Part shown: piece by piece, positions 17,425 to 26,285 of the stretch
How positions within the stretch are numbered: the first letter of the stretch is position 1
Layout: the number at the start of each line of letters is the position of its first letter
NCBI RefSeq assembly: GCF_018449525.1
Contig: NZ_JAAVUS010000007.1
Coordinates: 1 to 64,000, forward strand
Direction of reading: 5' to 3'
Length of the DNA stretch: 64,000 nucleotides
Source of the DNA: Bradyrhizobium sp. dw_78
Lineage (GTDB): Bacteria > Pseudomonadota > Alphaproteobacteria > Rhizobiales > Xanthobacteraceae
Position numbers and translations under genes: made by a program
Notes under the pieces: model-generated
Told to the model about the DNA's origin: nothing
Databases searched by the model: none
Seen by the model: the letters and a program-made list of their open reading frames with translations, nothing else

Positions 17425-18471
17425 CTAGGCCCCAGCGAAAAATCCCTTGTCGTCCCGCGCACCGGTTTCGGCCTCGGCCAAAACGGCAGATAGCTCCGGT
17501 TCGTTGACGAAGGTGGCAGGACTGAGCCGACGGCGATTGACGTTGAGGTCGAAAATATCGAAGCGGTTATAGTAGCCGACCACGTCGTGAAACTGCTTCG
17601 GCTCGACACAACGGTTCAGATCGATGTCGGCGTAGAGGATGCCTTCGTCCTCGCACAGCGATTCGCCGATCTGTTCGCCGGTCGGATCGATGAAGAACGA
17701 CGCCGCACGCGGCGTGGCGTCCAGCACGGCAGCCGCCGCCGGATCGCGCGCCACCAGCATATCCCGCGCCGCCTTGTCGAGCACACCGGCGGTAACCAGA
17801 CCGAAGACCTTGGCCTCGAAGCAATGCGCGCTGGCGCGAATCCGGGTCGCGGCCGCGATGTGATAATTGCCGCCTTCGGCCGGACGGCGGGTCGGCCACA
17901 CCGGCGGCCAGCTTGAAATATGGAACTGTTCGCCCTGCGCCATCAGCGCGTAGCGTGCCAGCGGATTGGTGTTCTCGCCGCAGATCAACTGTCCGACCCG
18001 TCCCACTCTGGTGTCGACAACGCGCAACCCGGCGCCGTCACCCGCGCTCCATATCAGCTTTTCATAGAAGGTCGGAACCAGCTTGCGGTGGTGGTTGAGG
18101 ATTTCGCCATCCTCGCCGATCAGAAGGTTGCTGTTCCACAGGCCGCCGACGCTGGCCGTCGATTTCTCGCTGATGCCGATCGACACCAGGATTCCCAACG
18201 AACGCGCCTCGTCCCGGATCGCCTTCACCTCGGGGCCATCGACCAGGACGGACTGATCCGCCATGCGCACGAACAGGTCGTGGTTGTCGATCGGCGCCCA
18301 CAAGGCGGCCCAAACCGGAAACGCCGGGATAAAAGTCTCCGGAAACGCCACGATTGCGGCGCCGGCTGCGGCGGCTTCCCGGATCAGCGAGATCGCCTTT
18401 TTCGTGGTCGCCTGCCTGTCCAGAAATACCGGCGCCGCATGTACCGCGGCAGCCTTGAAGCGAGCCAGCAT
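17425..18471 (-). CDS. Nitrilase (carbon-nitrogen hydrolase)
   Basis: 348 residues, the length of true nitrilases. The catalytic triad is visible: Glu45 in FPETFIP, Lys130 in HRKLVPT and Cys164 in CGENTNPLA. SSWPPVWPTRR after the Cys is also typical of aliphatic/aromatic nitrilases (nitrile to acid plus ammonia). Start ATG 18471 gives MLARFKAAAVHAAPVFLD, the usual family start. It is the first gene of the operon that continues with a full importer, and a LysR gene diverges from it across 138 bp. Expected cytoplasmic enzyme; cyanide-type or arylaceto substrate not resolved. Confidence 0.9.
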   Translation of the reverse strand: MLARFKAAAVHAAPVFLDRQATTKKAISLIREAAAAGAAIVAFPETFIPAFPVWAALWAPIDNHDLFVRMADQSVLVDGPEVKAIRDEARSLGILVSIGISEKSTASVGGLWNSNLLIGEDGEILNHHRKLVPTFYEKLIWSAGDGAGLRVVDTRVGRVGQLICGENTNPLARYALMAQGEQFHISSWPPVWPTRRPAEGGNYHIAAATRIRASAHCFEAKVFGLVTAGVLDKAARDMLVARDPAAAAVLDATPRAASFFIDPTGEQIGESLCEDEGILYADIDLNRCVEPKQFHDVVGYYNRFDIFDLNVNRRRLSPATFVNEPELSAVLAEAETGARDDKGFFAGA

Positions 18472-18577
18472 GAAATCCGTCCTCTGTTGCAGGCAGGCTA
18501 GGTTGCTTTGCAGCGATCCGGGTAGAGGCAATCCTGCAACCGGCCTTGCAAACGCCCTGCCAGCCCCACGCCCGCCC

Positions 18578-18611
18578 AAATTGGCATAACTTTTGCCTAT
18601 AAAATTGGCAT
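18578..18611. promoter_or_regulatory. Candidate LysR binding region in the nitrilase/LysR divergent promoter
   Basis: AAATTGGCAT occurs twice, at 18578-18587 and 18602-18611, 24 bp apart. Between them GGCA (18583-18586) and TGCC (18594-18597) form an inverted repeat with a 7-nt spacer, a LysR-type box. The second copy covers the LysR start codon, so autoregulation is likely. Confidence 0.45.
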
Positions 18612-19653
18612 GAACATACAAGACTTTAATTCGCTCGATTGGGACGACCTCAAGGTCTTTATCCACGCGGCCCACGGCGGAAGCCTGGGCAATGCGGCAA
18701 AACGTCTGAGGGTGGATCAATCCACCATCAGCCGCAGGATCGCGCATCTGGAGAGCACGCTCGGCGTCGCGCTGTTCGAGCGCCTGCCATCGGGATTGCG
18801 CGTCAACGAAGCCGGCGAGCGCCTGCTCTGCCATGCCGAGCGGATCGAGAGCGCCGTGATCGCGATGCGCGAGGACCTGCAATGCGGCGGCAGCCGGATG
18901 GCCGGCCGGGTGCGGCTTGCCACCATGGAAGGCATCGCCTCGCTTTACCTCGCCTCCCGCTTCGCCGGCCTGCGACAGCAGCATCCGAACCTGACCATCG
19001 AATTGCTGACATCGCCTCAGGCGATCTCGGTCAACCGGCGCGAAGCCGATCTTTTCCTGAGCTTCTTCCAGCCGCCCGGCCAGGGCATGGTGTCCGAAAA
19101 ACTCGGCTGCTTCCAGCTCAGGCTATTCGGCTCGCAAAGCTATTTCGACCAGAACGGGATGCCCGAGAGCCCGTCGGATTTGGCCCGGCACAGCTTCGTC
19201 ACCTATATCGACGATCTCATTCAGCTGGCCTCCGTGCGCTGGCTCGACGATGTCATCAAGAACCCGAAGGTCAGCTTTCACTCCAACAGCATGATCGCGC
19301 AGATGAACGCCGCGGCCGGCGGCATCGGGCTGGTGCTGCTGCCGAGCTTCGCTGTGGACGGCCGCGACGATCTGGTGCCGGTGCTTCACGACAAGGCGTC
19401 GACAGCCCGCGAAGTATGGCTCAACGTCCATACCGACCTGCAATTCGTGCCACGCATCCGCGCGGTGTCCAGCTTTCTCAAATCGACCTTCAAGGCCGAT
19501 CCGATGATGCAGGCGGACACATCCGATCGTAAACCGGTCGAGCGGTTACGCAGCGTTCCGACCGAGAGCTTTGTCTGTCCGCCGGACCAGCGGCGCCAGA
19601 GCATGGGACGTAATGCTGCGGCGCTGTCATTCGAACGGGCGCGGATACGCTGA
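18610..19653 (+). CDS. LysR-family regulator of the nitrilase operon
   Basis: 347 residues. The helix-turn-helix spans VFIHAAHGGSLGNAAKRL and VDQSTISRRIAHLESTLGVA (about residues 16-54). The effector domain has VRLATMEGIASLYLASRF. It resembles the LysR group with short, non-TNSIR-type effector domains that often act on single neighbouring operons. A C-terminal tail of about 40 residues is longer than usual and has no recognisable fold. It diverges from the nitrilase gene and is the natural candidate regulator. Confidence 0.88.
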   Translation: MNIQDFNSLDWDDLKVFIHAAHGGSLGNAAKRLRVDQSTISRRIAHLESTLGVALFERLPSGLRVNEAGERLLCHAERIESAVIAMREDLQCGGSRMAGRVRLATMEGIASLYLASRFAGLRQQHPNLTIELLTSPQAISVNRREADLFLSFFQPPGQGMVSEKLGCFQLRLFGSQSYFDQNGMPESPSDLARHSFVTYIDDLIQLASVRWLDDVIKNPKVSFHSNSMIAQMNAAAGGIGLVLLPSFAVDGRDDLVPVLHDKASTAREVWLNVHTDLQFVPRIRAVSSFLKSTFKADPMMQADTSDRKPVERLRSVPTESFVCPPDQRRQSMGRNAAALSFERARIR

Positions 19654-19664
19654 CGAGAAGCGCC

Positions 19665-20267
19665 TTATTTCATCGGCTCCGTGGTCATCCAGAGCAATGA
19701 TTTTGCGTCCTTCTCGTAAGCCATTCCCTTGGGATAGCTGATCAGCTCCATCTGCAGGCCCCATGGCGCGAAGAAATACAGGATCGACTGTCCCGCCGCG
19801 GGGCCTTCATTGATCGGGACCGGCCCTTGCATCGTCCTGACATTCTTTGACTTGAGATAGGCTGCCGCCTTGTCGATATCATCGACATAGAGAGCGATGT
19901 GGTGTCCGCCGATGTCGCTGTTCTTCGGCATATCCTTCGCCTGGTCGGGCGCCTTGTATTGAAACAGCTCGATATTGGAGCCATAGCCGCAGCGGACCAT
20001 GCTGACCTCTTCGATGACGGCGCGCGGATTGACGTTGACGACATCCTGCATGAACGTTCCCTTGTCATCCGCGAACGGCCCGAACGACATCGCATGCGTA
20101 CAGCCGATCACGTCGGTGAAGAAGGCAGTGGCCTCCTTCACATCCGGCACGGTGATGCCGGTATGATCGTGGCCACGCAGGCCGGGGATGGAGTCAGCCG
20201 ATGCCGGCAGCGGCGACACGCCGATCACCAGTGCGGCGAGGGCGAGCAGGAATCCGGACTTGGTCAT
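19665..20267 (-). CDS. VOC-family (glyoxalase/extradiol dioxygenase fold) protein with signal peptide
   Basis: 200 residues. The N-terminus MTKSGFLLALAALVIGVSPL with ASADS is a signal peptide, so the protein should be exported, which is unusual for this fold. The VOC domain starts at GHDHTGITVPDVKEATAFFT and includes IGGHHIALYVDDIDKAAAYL, giving paired His and Glu/Asp metal-ligand positions. ATG 20267 was chosen because AAGGAAACG precedes it. Last gene of a long operon after the SDR gene. Enzyme activity is unknown. Confidence 0.8.
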   Translation of the reverse strand: MTKSGFLLALAALVIGVSPLPASADSIPGLRGHDHTGITVPDVKEATAFFTDVIGCTHAMSFGPFADDKGTFMQDVVNVNPRAVIEEVSMVRCGYGSNIELFQYKAPDQAKDMPKNSDIGGHHIALYVDDIDKAAAYLKSKNVRTMQGPVPINEGPAAGQSILYFFAPWGLQMELISYPKGMAYEKDAKSLLWMTTEPMK

Positions 20268-20317
20268 GGTCGTTTCCTTGTGGTTCGCGGGTTTCAAGCT
20301 CTTGAGGCCTTCGCGGA

Positions 20318-21037
20318 TCAGCCCGGCGACGCCAATTGACGTTCGATGGCCTTCGGATCATGCGCGAGCCCCTGGGCGAGACCGCGCGCCATGTCTCCGA
20401 CATAGATTTCTTCCTCGCCGGCTTCGAAGCCATCGAGGATCTCGGCTGCCGCCTCGGCCGGCGCCATTTTCGGAATCGTCAGCATCGCGGTCATCCTTGT
20501 ATCGACCGCGCCGGGCAGCGCCGCGACAACACGAACGCCCTTCGGTACCAGTTCGCCGCGCAATCCCTGGGTCAGGCTGAGGGCCGCCGCCTTGGAGGCG
20601 CAATAGGATCCCATGAACGGCAGGTTCACCCGCGCCAGAATCGTCAGCAGGTTAAGCACGGCGCCGTGGTTCTTGATCAGCGCCGGCGCGAAGGCCCGCG
20701 TCACGCGCAACGGCGCAAGGTAATTCGCCTCGATCTCCTCGCGGGCGAACGCCAGATCGGGAGCCAGCATGAAGGCGGTGTTGCGGTTGACGCCGGCATT
20801 GTTGATCAGCAGCGTAACGTCGGTCGCAAGCGCAGCGGCCTTGGCGACCTCATCATCGCTGGTGACATCCATCTTGACCGGCACCAGGCCGGGCAATGCG
20901 GCGAGGGAGGAAACATCACGCGCGGCGGCGTAGATCTTGGCCGCGCCGCGGGCCACGAGCCCGGATATCAGCGCCTGTGCGATCGCGCCGGTGGCGCCGG
21001 TGATGAGAACGACGGAACCCTTGATGGTCTCGGTCAT
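20318..21037 (-). CDS. Short-chain dehydrogenase/reductase
   Basis: 239 residues of the classical SDR family. The cofactor motif is seen as VVLITGATGAIAQALISGL (about 9-27; TGxxGxIG). NNAG is at about 82-85, and the catalytic Tyr-Lys as YCASKAAALSLTQ (Tyr145, Lys149). The start overlaps the preceding ATPase gene end by 4 bp. It probably oxidises or reduces a catabolic intermediate of whatever the neighbouring importer brings in. Confidence 0.88.
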   Translation of the reverse strand: MTETIKGSVVLITGATGAIAQALISGLVARGAAKIYAAARDVSSLAALPGLVPVKMDVTSDDEVAKAAALATDVTLLINNAGVNRNTAFMLAPDLAFAREEIEANYLAPLRVTRAFAPALIKNHGAVLNLLTILARVNLPFMGSYCASKAAALSLTQGLRGELVPKGVRVVAALPGAVDTRMTAMLTIPKMAPAEAAAEILDGFEAGEEEIYVGDMARGLAQGLAHDPKAIERQLASPG

Positions 21038-21891
21038 GCGGCTGATCCTTGCTGGTGAGGGATAACAATCGGGCTGGCATCGTCCAGCCAGCCCGGTTCA
21101 ACGTCGGGCAGCGGAATCGCCGAGAGCAGCTGCCGCGTATAGGCATGCTGCGGGGCGCTGAAGATGCGGGTGACCGGTCCGTATTCGACGACCTCGCCGC
21201 GGTGCAGGATCGCGACATCGTCGCAGAGCACCCGGACGACCGACAGATCGTGACTGATGAACACCAAGGTGAGACCGAGTCTCGCTCGCAATTCCCGGAG
21301 CAGCAAAAGAATATGCGCCTGCGTCGACACATCGAGGCCGGATACGATTTCGTCGGCGACGATGAAGTCCGGCTCCAGCGCCAGAGCGCGGGCGATCCCC
21401 GCCCGTTGGCGCTGGCCGCCCGACAACTCATGCGGATAACGATCGATAAATCCCGTCGGCAGCCCGACCAGATCGAGCAAGGCCGCCGCTTGGTCACGCC
21501 GGTCCCGCCGTCCTTTCAAACGTCCATGCACCTGCAGCGGTCGTGTCAGGATGATGCCCAGCCGCAGCCGGGGATTCAGCGACGACTGCGGATCCTGGAA
21601 AATCATCTGAATCCGCGAACGCAGCGGCCGCATCTCCGCCTCGCTGAGGCGGCTGATCTCGACGCCGTCGAACTGGATGCCGCCGGAGGTCGGCTTCAGC
21701 AATCGCACCAGCAATCGTCCGAGCGTCGTCTTGCCGGAGCCCGACTCGCCGACAAGGCCGAGCACGGAGCCGCGCGGCACGGCCAGGTCGACGCGCTTGA
21801 CCACCTCGCGCGGCACCGGCCGGCGAAACAGCCCAGCGCGCTCCGGATAGGCGAAGCTCAGGCTGCCGGTCCGGAGCAGGATATCGGTCAT
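21034..21891 (-). CDS. Peptide/opine-type ABC transporter ATPase (DppF/OppF type)
   Basis: 285 residues with Walker A GESGSGKTT, signature ELSGGQRQRAGIARAL and Walker B FIVADEIVSGLD (Ser-Gly-Leu-Asp variant of the D-loop). The oligopeptide-type C-terminal extension GPVTRIFSAPQHAYTRQLLS is present. ATG 21891 overlaps the stop of the DppD-type gene by 4 bp. It works as a heterodimer with that protein to power the importer. Confidence 0.9.
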   Translation of the reverse strand: MTDILLRTGSLSFAYPERAGLFRRPVPREVVKRVDLAVPRGSVLGLVGESGSGKTTLGRLLVRLLKPTSGGIQFDGVEISRLSEAEMRPLRSRIQMIFQDPQSSLNPRLRLGIILTRPLQVHGRLKGRRDRRDQAAALLDLVGLPTGFIDRYPHELSGGQRQRAGIARALALEPDFIVADEIVSGLDVSTQAHILLLLRELRARLGLTLVFISHDLSVVRVLCDDVAILHRGEVVEYGPVTRIFSAPQHAYTRQLLSAIPLPDVEPGWLDDASPIVIPHQQGSAA

Positions 21892-22775
21892 GCCGGCCCC
21901 GCTGCGGCCAACCGGTCGAACTGATGCGCTTCCGACCACAGATTTTCGATCAGCGACGGCGGCACCGGACGTAGCGCTTCGGCCGGACGATCGGCGCGCG
22001 GCGTCGCTGCCAGCAGCGCGCGCGTATAGGGATGGCCCGGCCTCGCCAGTACATGCGCCGTCTCGCCTTCCTCAAGAACACGGCCGGCATGCAGCACGGT
22101 CATGGTGCGGCAAATCTTCGCCACCACGCCGAGATCATGGGTCACGAACAACACCGCCGCGCCGTGGCGTTGCCGCAGCCGCTCGACCAGTTGCAGCACC
22201 TGGCGCTGCACGGTGACATCGAGCGCCGTGGTCGGCTCGTCGGCGATCACCAGACTCGGATCGCAGGCGAACGCCATCGCGATCAGCACCCGCTGCCGCA
22301 TCCCGCCGGAGATCTCATGCGGATAGAGTCCGAGCACCCGTTCCGGCTCGCGGATCGCGACTTCGGCGAGCAGTTCGGCCGCGCGCTGCAGCGCCGCGCG
22401 TCTCGACGACGCGAGGTGATGCCGCAACAGAATCGCGACCTGCGCACCGATACGCTTCACAGGATTGAGCGAGGTCATGGGATCCTGCGGAATCAGCGCG
22501 ATGCGGCGGCCGAGCAGGCTGCGTCGCTCCGGCTCCCGCATGGCGAGAAGATCGCGTCCTTCGAAGGCGATCCTGCCGGCGGCGATGGCCGCATTCGCAG
22601 GTAACAGCCCGAGCACGGCGCGGCCCAGCATCGATTTGCCGGCGCCGGATTCGCCGACCAAGCCGCGGACTTCACCGGGCTGAAGCTCCAGGCTGACGCC
22701 GCGCAGCACGTTGGCCGCACTGGTGCCTGCGCCGATCGTCACCCGCAGGCCCTGGATAAAAAGCGCCGGTGTCAT
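21888..22775 (-). CDS. Peptide/opine-type ABC transporter ATPase (DppD/OppD type)
   Basis: 295 residues with Walker A GESGAGKSM, signature EISGGMRQRVLIAMAF, Walker B SLVIADEPTTALD and the C-terminal HPYTRALLAATPR element of the family. The last Walker A residue is Met instead of the usual Thr/Ser, after an intact GKS. ATG 22775 overlaps the permease stop by 4 bp. Confidence 0.9.
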   Translation of the reverse strand: MTPALFIQGLRVTIGAGTSAANVLRGVSLELQPGEVRGLVGESGAGKSMLGRAVLGLLPANAAIAAGRIAFEGRDLLAMREPERRSLLGRRIALIPQDPMTSLNPVKRIGAQVAILLRHHLASSRRAALQRAAELLAEVAIREPERVLGLYPHEISGGMRQRVLIAMAFACDPSLVIADEPTTALDVTVQRQVLQLVERLRQRHGAAVLFVTHDLGVVAKICRTMTVLHAGRVLEEGETAHVLARPGHPYTRALLAATPRADRPAEALRPVPPSLIENLWSEAHQFDRLAAAGPA

Positions 22776-23659
22776 CGCCGCTGCACCGGATCGAGCAGCA
22801 GGCGCAGGCCGTCGCCGAGCAGATTGAATCCGATCACGCTGAGGATGATGCAGCCGATCGGCAGTGCCATGATCCACGGCGCCTGATGCACAATCTGGCG
22901 GCCCTCGGCGATCATGCCGCCCCAGGTCGGGGTGTCGCCGGCCACCGAAATGCCGACAAAGGACAGGATCACCTCGACCAGGATCGCGATCCCCATCTCG
23001 ACCGCCAGCAACGTGACCGTTAGCGGAACCAGGTTGGGCAGAATTTCAAGCCACATGATTCCGCCACGGCTCAGTCCGATCACGCGCGCCGCGGCGGCGT
23101 AGTCGCGCCGCAACTGCGTCATGGTCTCGGCGCGCACCACGCGGGCAAAACGGGTCCAGTCGACGACAACAATCGCCGCAATCACCGAGGTCAGCCCCGC
23201 CCCGATCACCGCCGCCAACACGATAGACAGCAGCACCGGCGGAAACGCCATCCAGACGTCGATCAGGCGCGAGGTGAGTTGATCGACCCAGCCGCCGAAG
23301 CTGCCAGCGATCAGGCCAAAGGCGATGCCGATCACCGCCGCGAGCGACGCCGCGATCAGCGCAACGACGACGGCGGTCCGTGCCGAATAGATCAGCCGCG
23401 ACAAGACGCAGCGGCCGAGGCTGTCGGTGCCGAACGGATAGGCCGGCTCCCCGCCATTGATCCAGGCCGGGGGCAATTGCGCCGACATCAGATCCTGTTC
23501 GATCGGATCATGCGGCGCGATCAGCGGCGCCAGTAGCGAGACCAGCAGCAGGATGCCGACCAGCGCCACGCCGATCCAGAGCCGGGCGCCGCCCCGCTTC
23601 AGCCCGGCGACCAACCGCGACGAATGCCCGACGGAAAGATCGTGAGCCAGGTCAACCAT
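22772..23659 (-). CDS. Peptide/opine-type ABC permease (DppC type)
   Basis: 295 residues, about six membrane helices, with the DppC N-terminal region (APHDPIEQDL, PFGTDSLGRCVLSRLIYSAR) and the EILPNLVPLTVTLLAVEMG coupling segment. ATG 23659 overlaps the DppB-type gene by 8 bp. It forms the membrane channel with the DppB-type protein. Confidence 0.9.
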   Translation of the reverse strand: MVDLAHDLSVGHSSRLVAGLKRGGARLWIGVALVGILLLVSLLAPLIAPHDPIEQDLMSAQLPPAWINGGEPAYPFGTDSLGRCVLSRLIYSARTAVVVALIAASLAAVIGIAFGLIAGSFGGWVDQLTSRLIDVWMAFPPVLLSIVLAAVIGAGLTSVIAAIVVVDWTRFARVVRAETMTQLRRDYAAAARVIGLSRGGIMWLEILPNLVPLTVTLLAVEMGIAILVEVILSFVGISVAGDTPTWGGMIAEGRQIVHQAPWIMALPIGCIILSVIGFNLLGDGLRLLLDPVQRR

Positions 23660-24659
23660 GGCGCAATCTCGGATCGAGCAGCGTGACCACGAGATCGACG
23701 GCAAGATTGAGCGCGATGAAGAGCACCGCAAAGGTCAGGACCAGGCCCTGGATCAGCGGGAAATCGCGATTGATCACGGCGTCGATCGCCATGTTGCCGA
23801 TGCCCTCATAGGAGAAGATGCGTTCGACCAGCACGGTGCCGCCGAGCAGCAGCGTGGCCTGGACGCCGCCGAGCGCGACGGTCGGGATCAGCGCGTTAGG
23901 AAACACCTCGCGCAGCAGGATTTCGGGGCGAGAAAAGCCACGGGCGCGGGCGATCTGCGCGTAATCCTGATCCTCGGCTTCCGCCAGCGAGGTCTTCAGA
24001 ATGCGCGCCACCAATGCCGCAAAGGGCAGCGCCAGCGCCAACGCCGGCAGGATCATGTGGTGCAGCAGCGCATCGGCGACATCGAATCGTCCGGTCAGCA
24101 GGCTTTCGACCAGATAGAAATTGCTGTGAAAGCTGATGTCGAGCTGAGGGTCGATGCGGCCCGAAATCGGCAATAGCGGGATCAGCACGCCCAACAGCAG
24201 CAACAGGATCAGGGCCCAGAGAAAATCCGGAACAGCCAGCAGGACACCGATGCCGATATCGACCAACCATTCCATCCGCCGGCCGCGAAGATGGATGCCG
24301 ATCAGCGCCGCGATCAGGCCTAGCCCCACCGCGATCAACAGCGCCAGCAACGCCAGTTCGAGCGTCGCCGGCAATCGCGCCAGCACCAGTTCGAAGACGC
24401 CCTGGTGTACGCTGATCGATCGTCCGAAATCGCCATTCAGCACCTGGCCGAACCAGGTGACGAACTGCTGCAGGATCGGTTGATCGAGCCCGTAGAACGC
24501 CCGCAGCCGTGTGATGTCGGCAGGCGTTGCGCCCGGCGGAATCATCATGGCGATGGGGTCGCCGGGCACCACGCGCAGCAGCACGAAGACGATCACCGCG
24601 ACGCCGAAAAGCGTCGGCGGTATGAGGACGAGTCGCCTGATGATCTCGCCCCATCGCAT
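23652..24659 (-). CDS. Peptide/opine-type ABC permease (DppB type)
   Basis: 335 residues. The N-terminus has VIVFVLLRVVPGDPI, the DppB/OppB mark. RARGFSRPEILLREVFPNAL (about residues 232-251) is the ATPase-coupling EAA loop, and LVERIFSYEGIGNMAIDAVI follows. It lies 22 bp after the binding-protein gene. Confidence 0.9.
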   Translation of the reverse strand: MRWGEIIRRLVLIPPTLFGVAVIVFVLLRVVPGDPIAMMIPPGATPADITRLRAFYGLDQPILQQFVTWFGQVLNGDFGRSISVHQGVFELVLARLPATLELALLALLIAVGLGLIAALIGIHLRGRRMEWLVDIGIGVLLAVPDFLWALILLLLLGVLIPLLPISGRIDPQLDISFHSNFYLVESLLTGRFDVADALLHHMILPALALALPFAALVARILKTSLAEAEDQDYAQIARARGFSRPEILLREVFPNALIPTVALGGVQATLLLGGTVLVERIFSYEGIGNMAIDAVINRDFPLIQGLVLTFAVLFIALNLAVDLVVTLLDPRLRHG

Positions 24660-24681
24660 CGCGGTATCGCCTTTTGCGTCC

Positions 24682-26226
24682 TTAAGCCGGCGTGATCAGT
24701 TGCGGAAGGATCATGCCGTTGGACTGCGCCACGACCTTCAGTCCCTTTTTGTGGAGAATCGGCTGCACATACTGGAACAGCGGGATCACCTCGCCTTCCT
24801 CCGCGATGTATTTGTCGACCGCCTTCCAGCCGGCGATCCGCTTGGCCTCGTCCTTTTCGCCCCACAACGGCCCGATCCGCTCGACCAGATCCTTGCCCTT
24901 CCAGGCGCAATGCGGCGATGGGCCGAACATCGCAAAGCCGGTGGACGTCGAGGGATCGCCGATCGCGTTGCCCCAGTTGTAGAACGCGGCCGGCGCCAGC
25001 GCGTGACGCGCGCGCAATTCGAAATGCTGCGCGATCTCGTAGACCTCGATGGTGGCGTCGATCCCGACCTTGCGCCACATCCCGACGATCGCCTGGATCA
25101 TCTCGTAGTCTTTCGGCTTGAAGCCGCGCGTGGTCTGGATCGTGAGCTTGACCGGCTTCTCCGGCGAGTAGCCGCTCTTGGCGAGCAGGCTCTTCGCCAA
25201 ATCGGGATCGTAGGCGACCTGGATCGAGGGATCGAAGGCGGCGTAGCCCGGCGCTTCCAGCGTTGCGATCGGAACGCCATAGCCCCTCAGCAGCCGGTCG
25301 ACGATCGCCTTCTTGTCGATCGCATGATTGGCGGCGAGACGGACATTGCGGTCGAGCATCGGATCGATATCGGTGATGAAGATCATTGCGATATCTGACA
25401 CCGGCTTGGTCTCGCCGACCAATTCCGGCTTCGCTTTCAGGCGGTCGAATTCCTCGTAAGGGATTTCGAACGTGACATCCGATCCGCCGGATTCCATCTC
25501 GGCGACGCGGCTGGTGGGGTCGGTGACGAATTTGAACACCACGGTCTCGAACGCGGGCTTGGGCCCCCAATAACCCGGATGCGCCTTGAGGCGGAGGAAG
25601 GCATTTCGCTCGAAGGCGTCAACCTTGTACGGCCCCGAACCGATCGGCGCCTTTTCAAAACCATCCGCGCCGACCTTTTCGTAATAGGCCTTCGGCAGGA
25701 CGTAACCGGTGAGGAATGCCATCCATTTGAAAAGCGTCGGCTCGAATTCCAGCACGTCGCCGGTGATGGCGTTGCCGTCGATCTTGAAATTGCCGACCTT
25801 GGACCAGACGAACTGGATGGGATTGCCGCTTTTCGGATCGGCCGCGCGCTGCAGCGACCAGACCACGTCTTCAGGCGTGACCGGAGAACCGTCATGCCAG
25901 GTCGCGCCGGTGCGCAACTCCAGCATGATCTTGGTTTGGTCGGCGTTCCAGCCCCATTTCGTCAACAGGCCAGGCGTGAAGGATAAATCAGGCGCCTGAC
26001 CGATATAGGGATCGAACACCGCCTGATAGATCGACTGGATGGTCGGGTTGACCGCAGACAATCCGACAGTCGGATCGAACGACGGCAAATTGACGTTGTA
26101 GGCGATGGTCAGCGTATCGGCGGCAGCGGCTTGCGCTTCGCCGCCGAGCAGGCCGGAGGAAAGCGGCAAGGCCGCCGCGCCGGCGAGCTTGAGGATGGTA
26201 CGACGGGAAAGCGCGGAGGGCACCAT
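24682..26226 (-). CDS. Family 5 extracellular solute-binding protein (peptide/opine type)
   Basis: 514 residues. MVPSALSRRTILKLAGAA is a twin-arginine-type signal. The mature protein has the SBP_bac_5 pattern: TLTIAYNVNLPSFDPTVG, LRTGATWHDGSPVTPEDVVW and GSGPYKVDAFERN. ATG 26226 begins the Tat signal; the open frame upstream is non-coding in character. It is the ligand-binding part of the importer whose permeases and ATPases follow. Confidence 0.9.
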   Translation of the reverse strand: MVPSALSRRTILKLAGAAALPLSSGLLGGEAQAAAADTLTIAYNVNLPSFDPTVGLSAVNPTIQSIYQAVFDPYIGQAPDLSFTPGLLTKWGWNADQTKIMLELRTGATWHDGSPVTPEDVVWSLQRAADPKSGNPIQFVWSKVGNFKIDGNAITGDVLEFEPTLFKWMAFLTGYVLPKAYYEKVGADGFEKAPIGSGPYKVDAFERNAFLRLKAHPGYWGPKPAFETVVFKFVTDPTSRVAEMESGGSDVTFEIPYEEFDRLKAKPELVGETKPVSDIAMIFITDIDPMLDRNVRLAANHAIDKKAIVDRLLRGYGVPIATLEAPGYAAFDPSIQVAYDPDLAKSLLAKSGYSPEKPVKLTIQTTRGFKPKDYEMIQAIVGMWRKVGIDATIEVYEIAQHFELRARHALAPAAFYNWGNAIGDPSTSTGFAMFGPSPHCAWKGKDLVERIGPLWGEKDEAKRIAGWKAVDKYIAEEGEVIPLFQYVQPILHKKGLKVVAQSNGMILPQLITPA

Positions 26227-26285
26227 GACCGTTACTCCATATGCGAGAACGGCGCCCGGGAGCGGGCGCCGTTGACTGACTGCGA

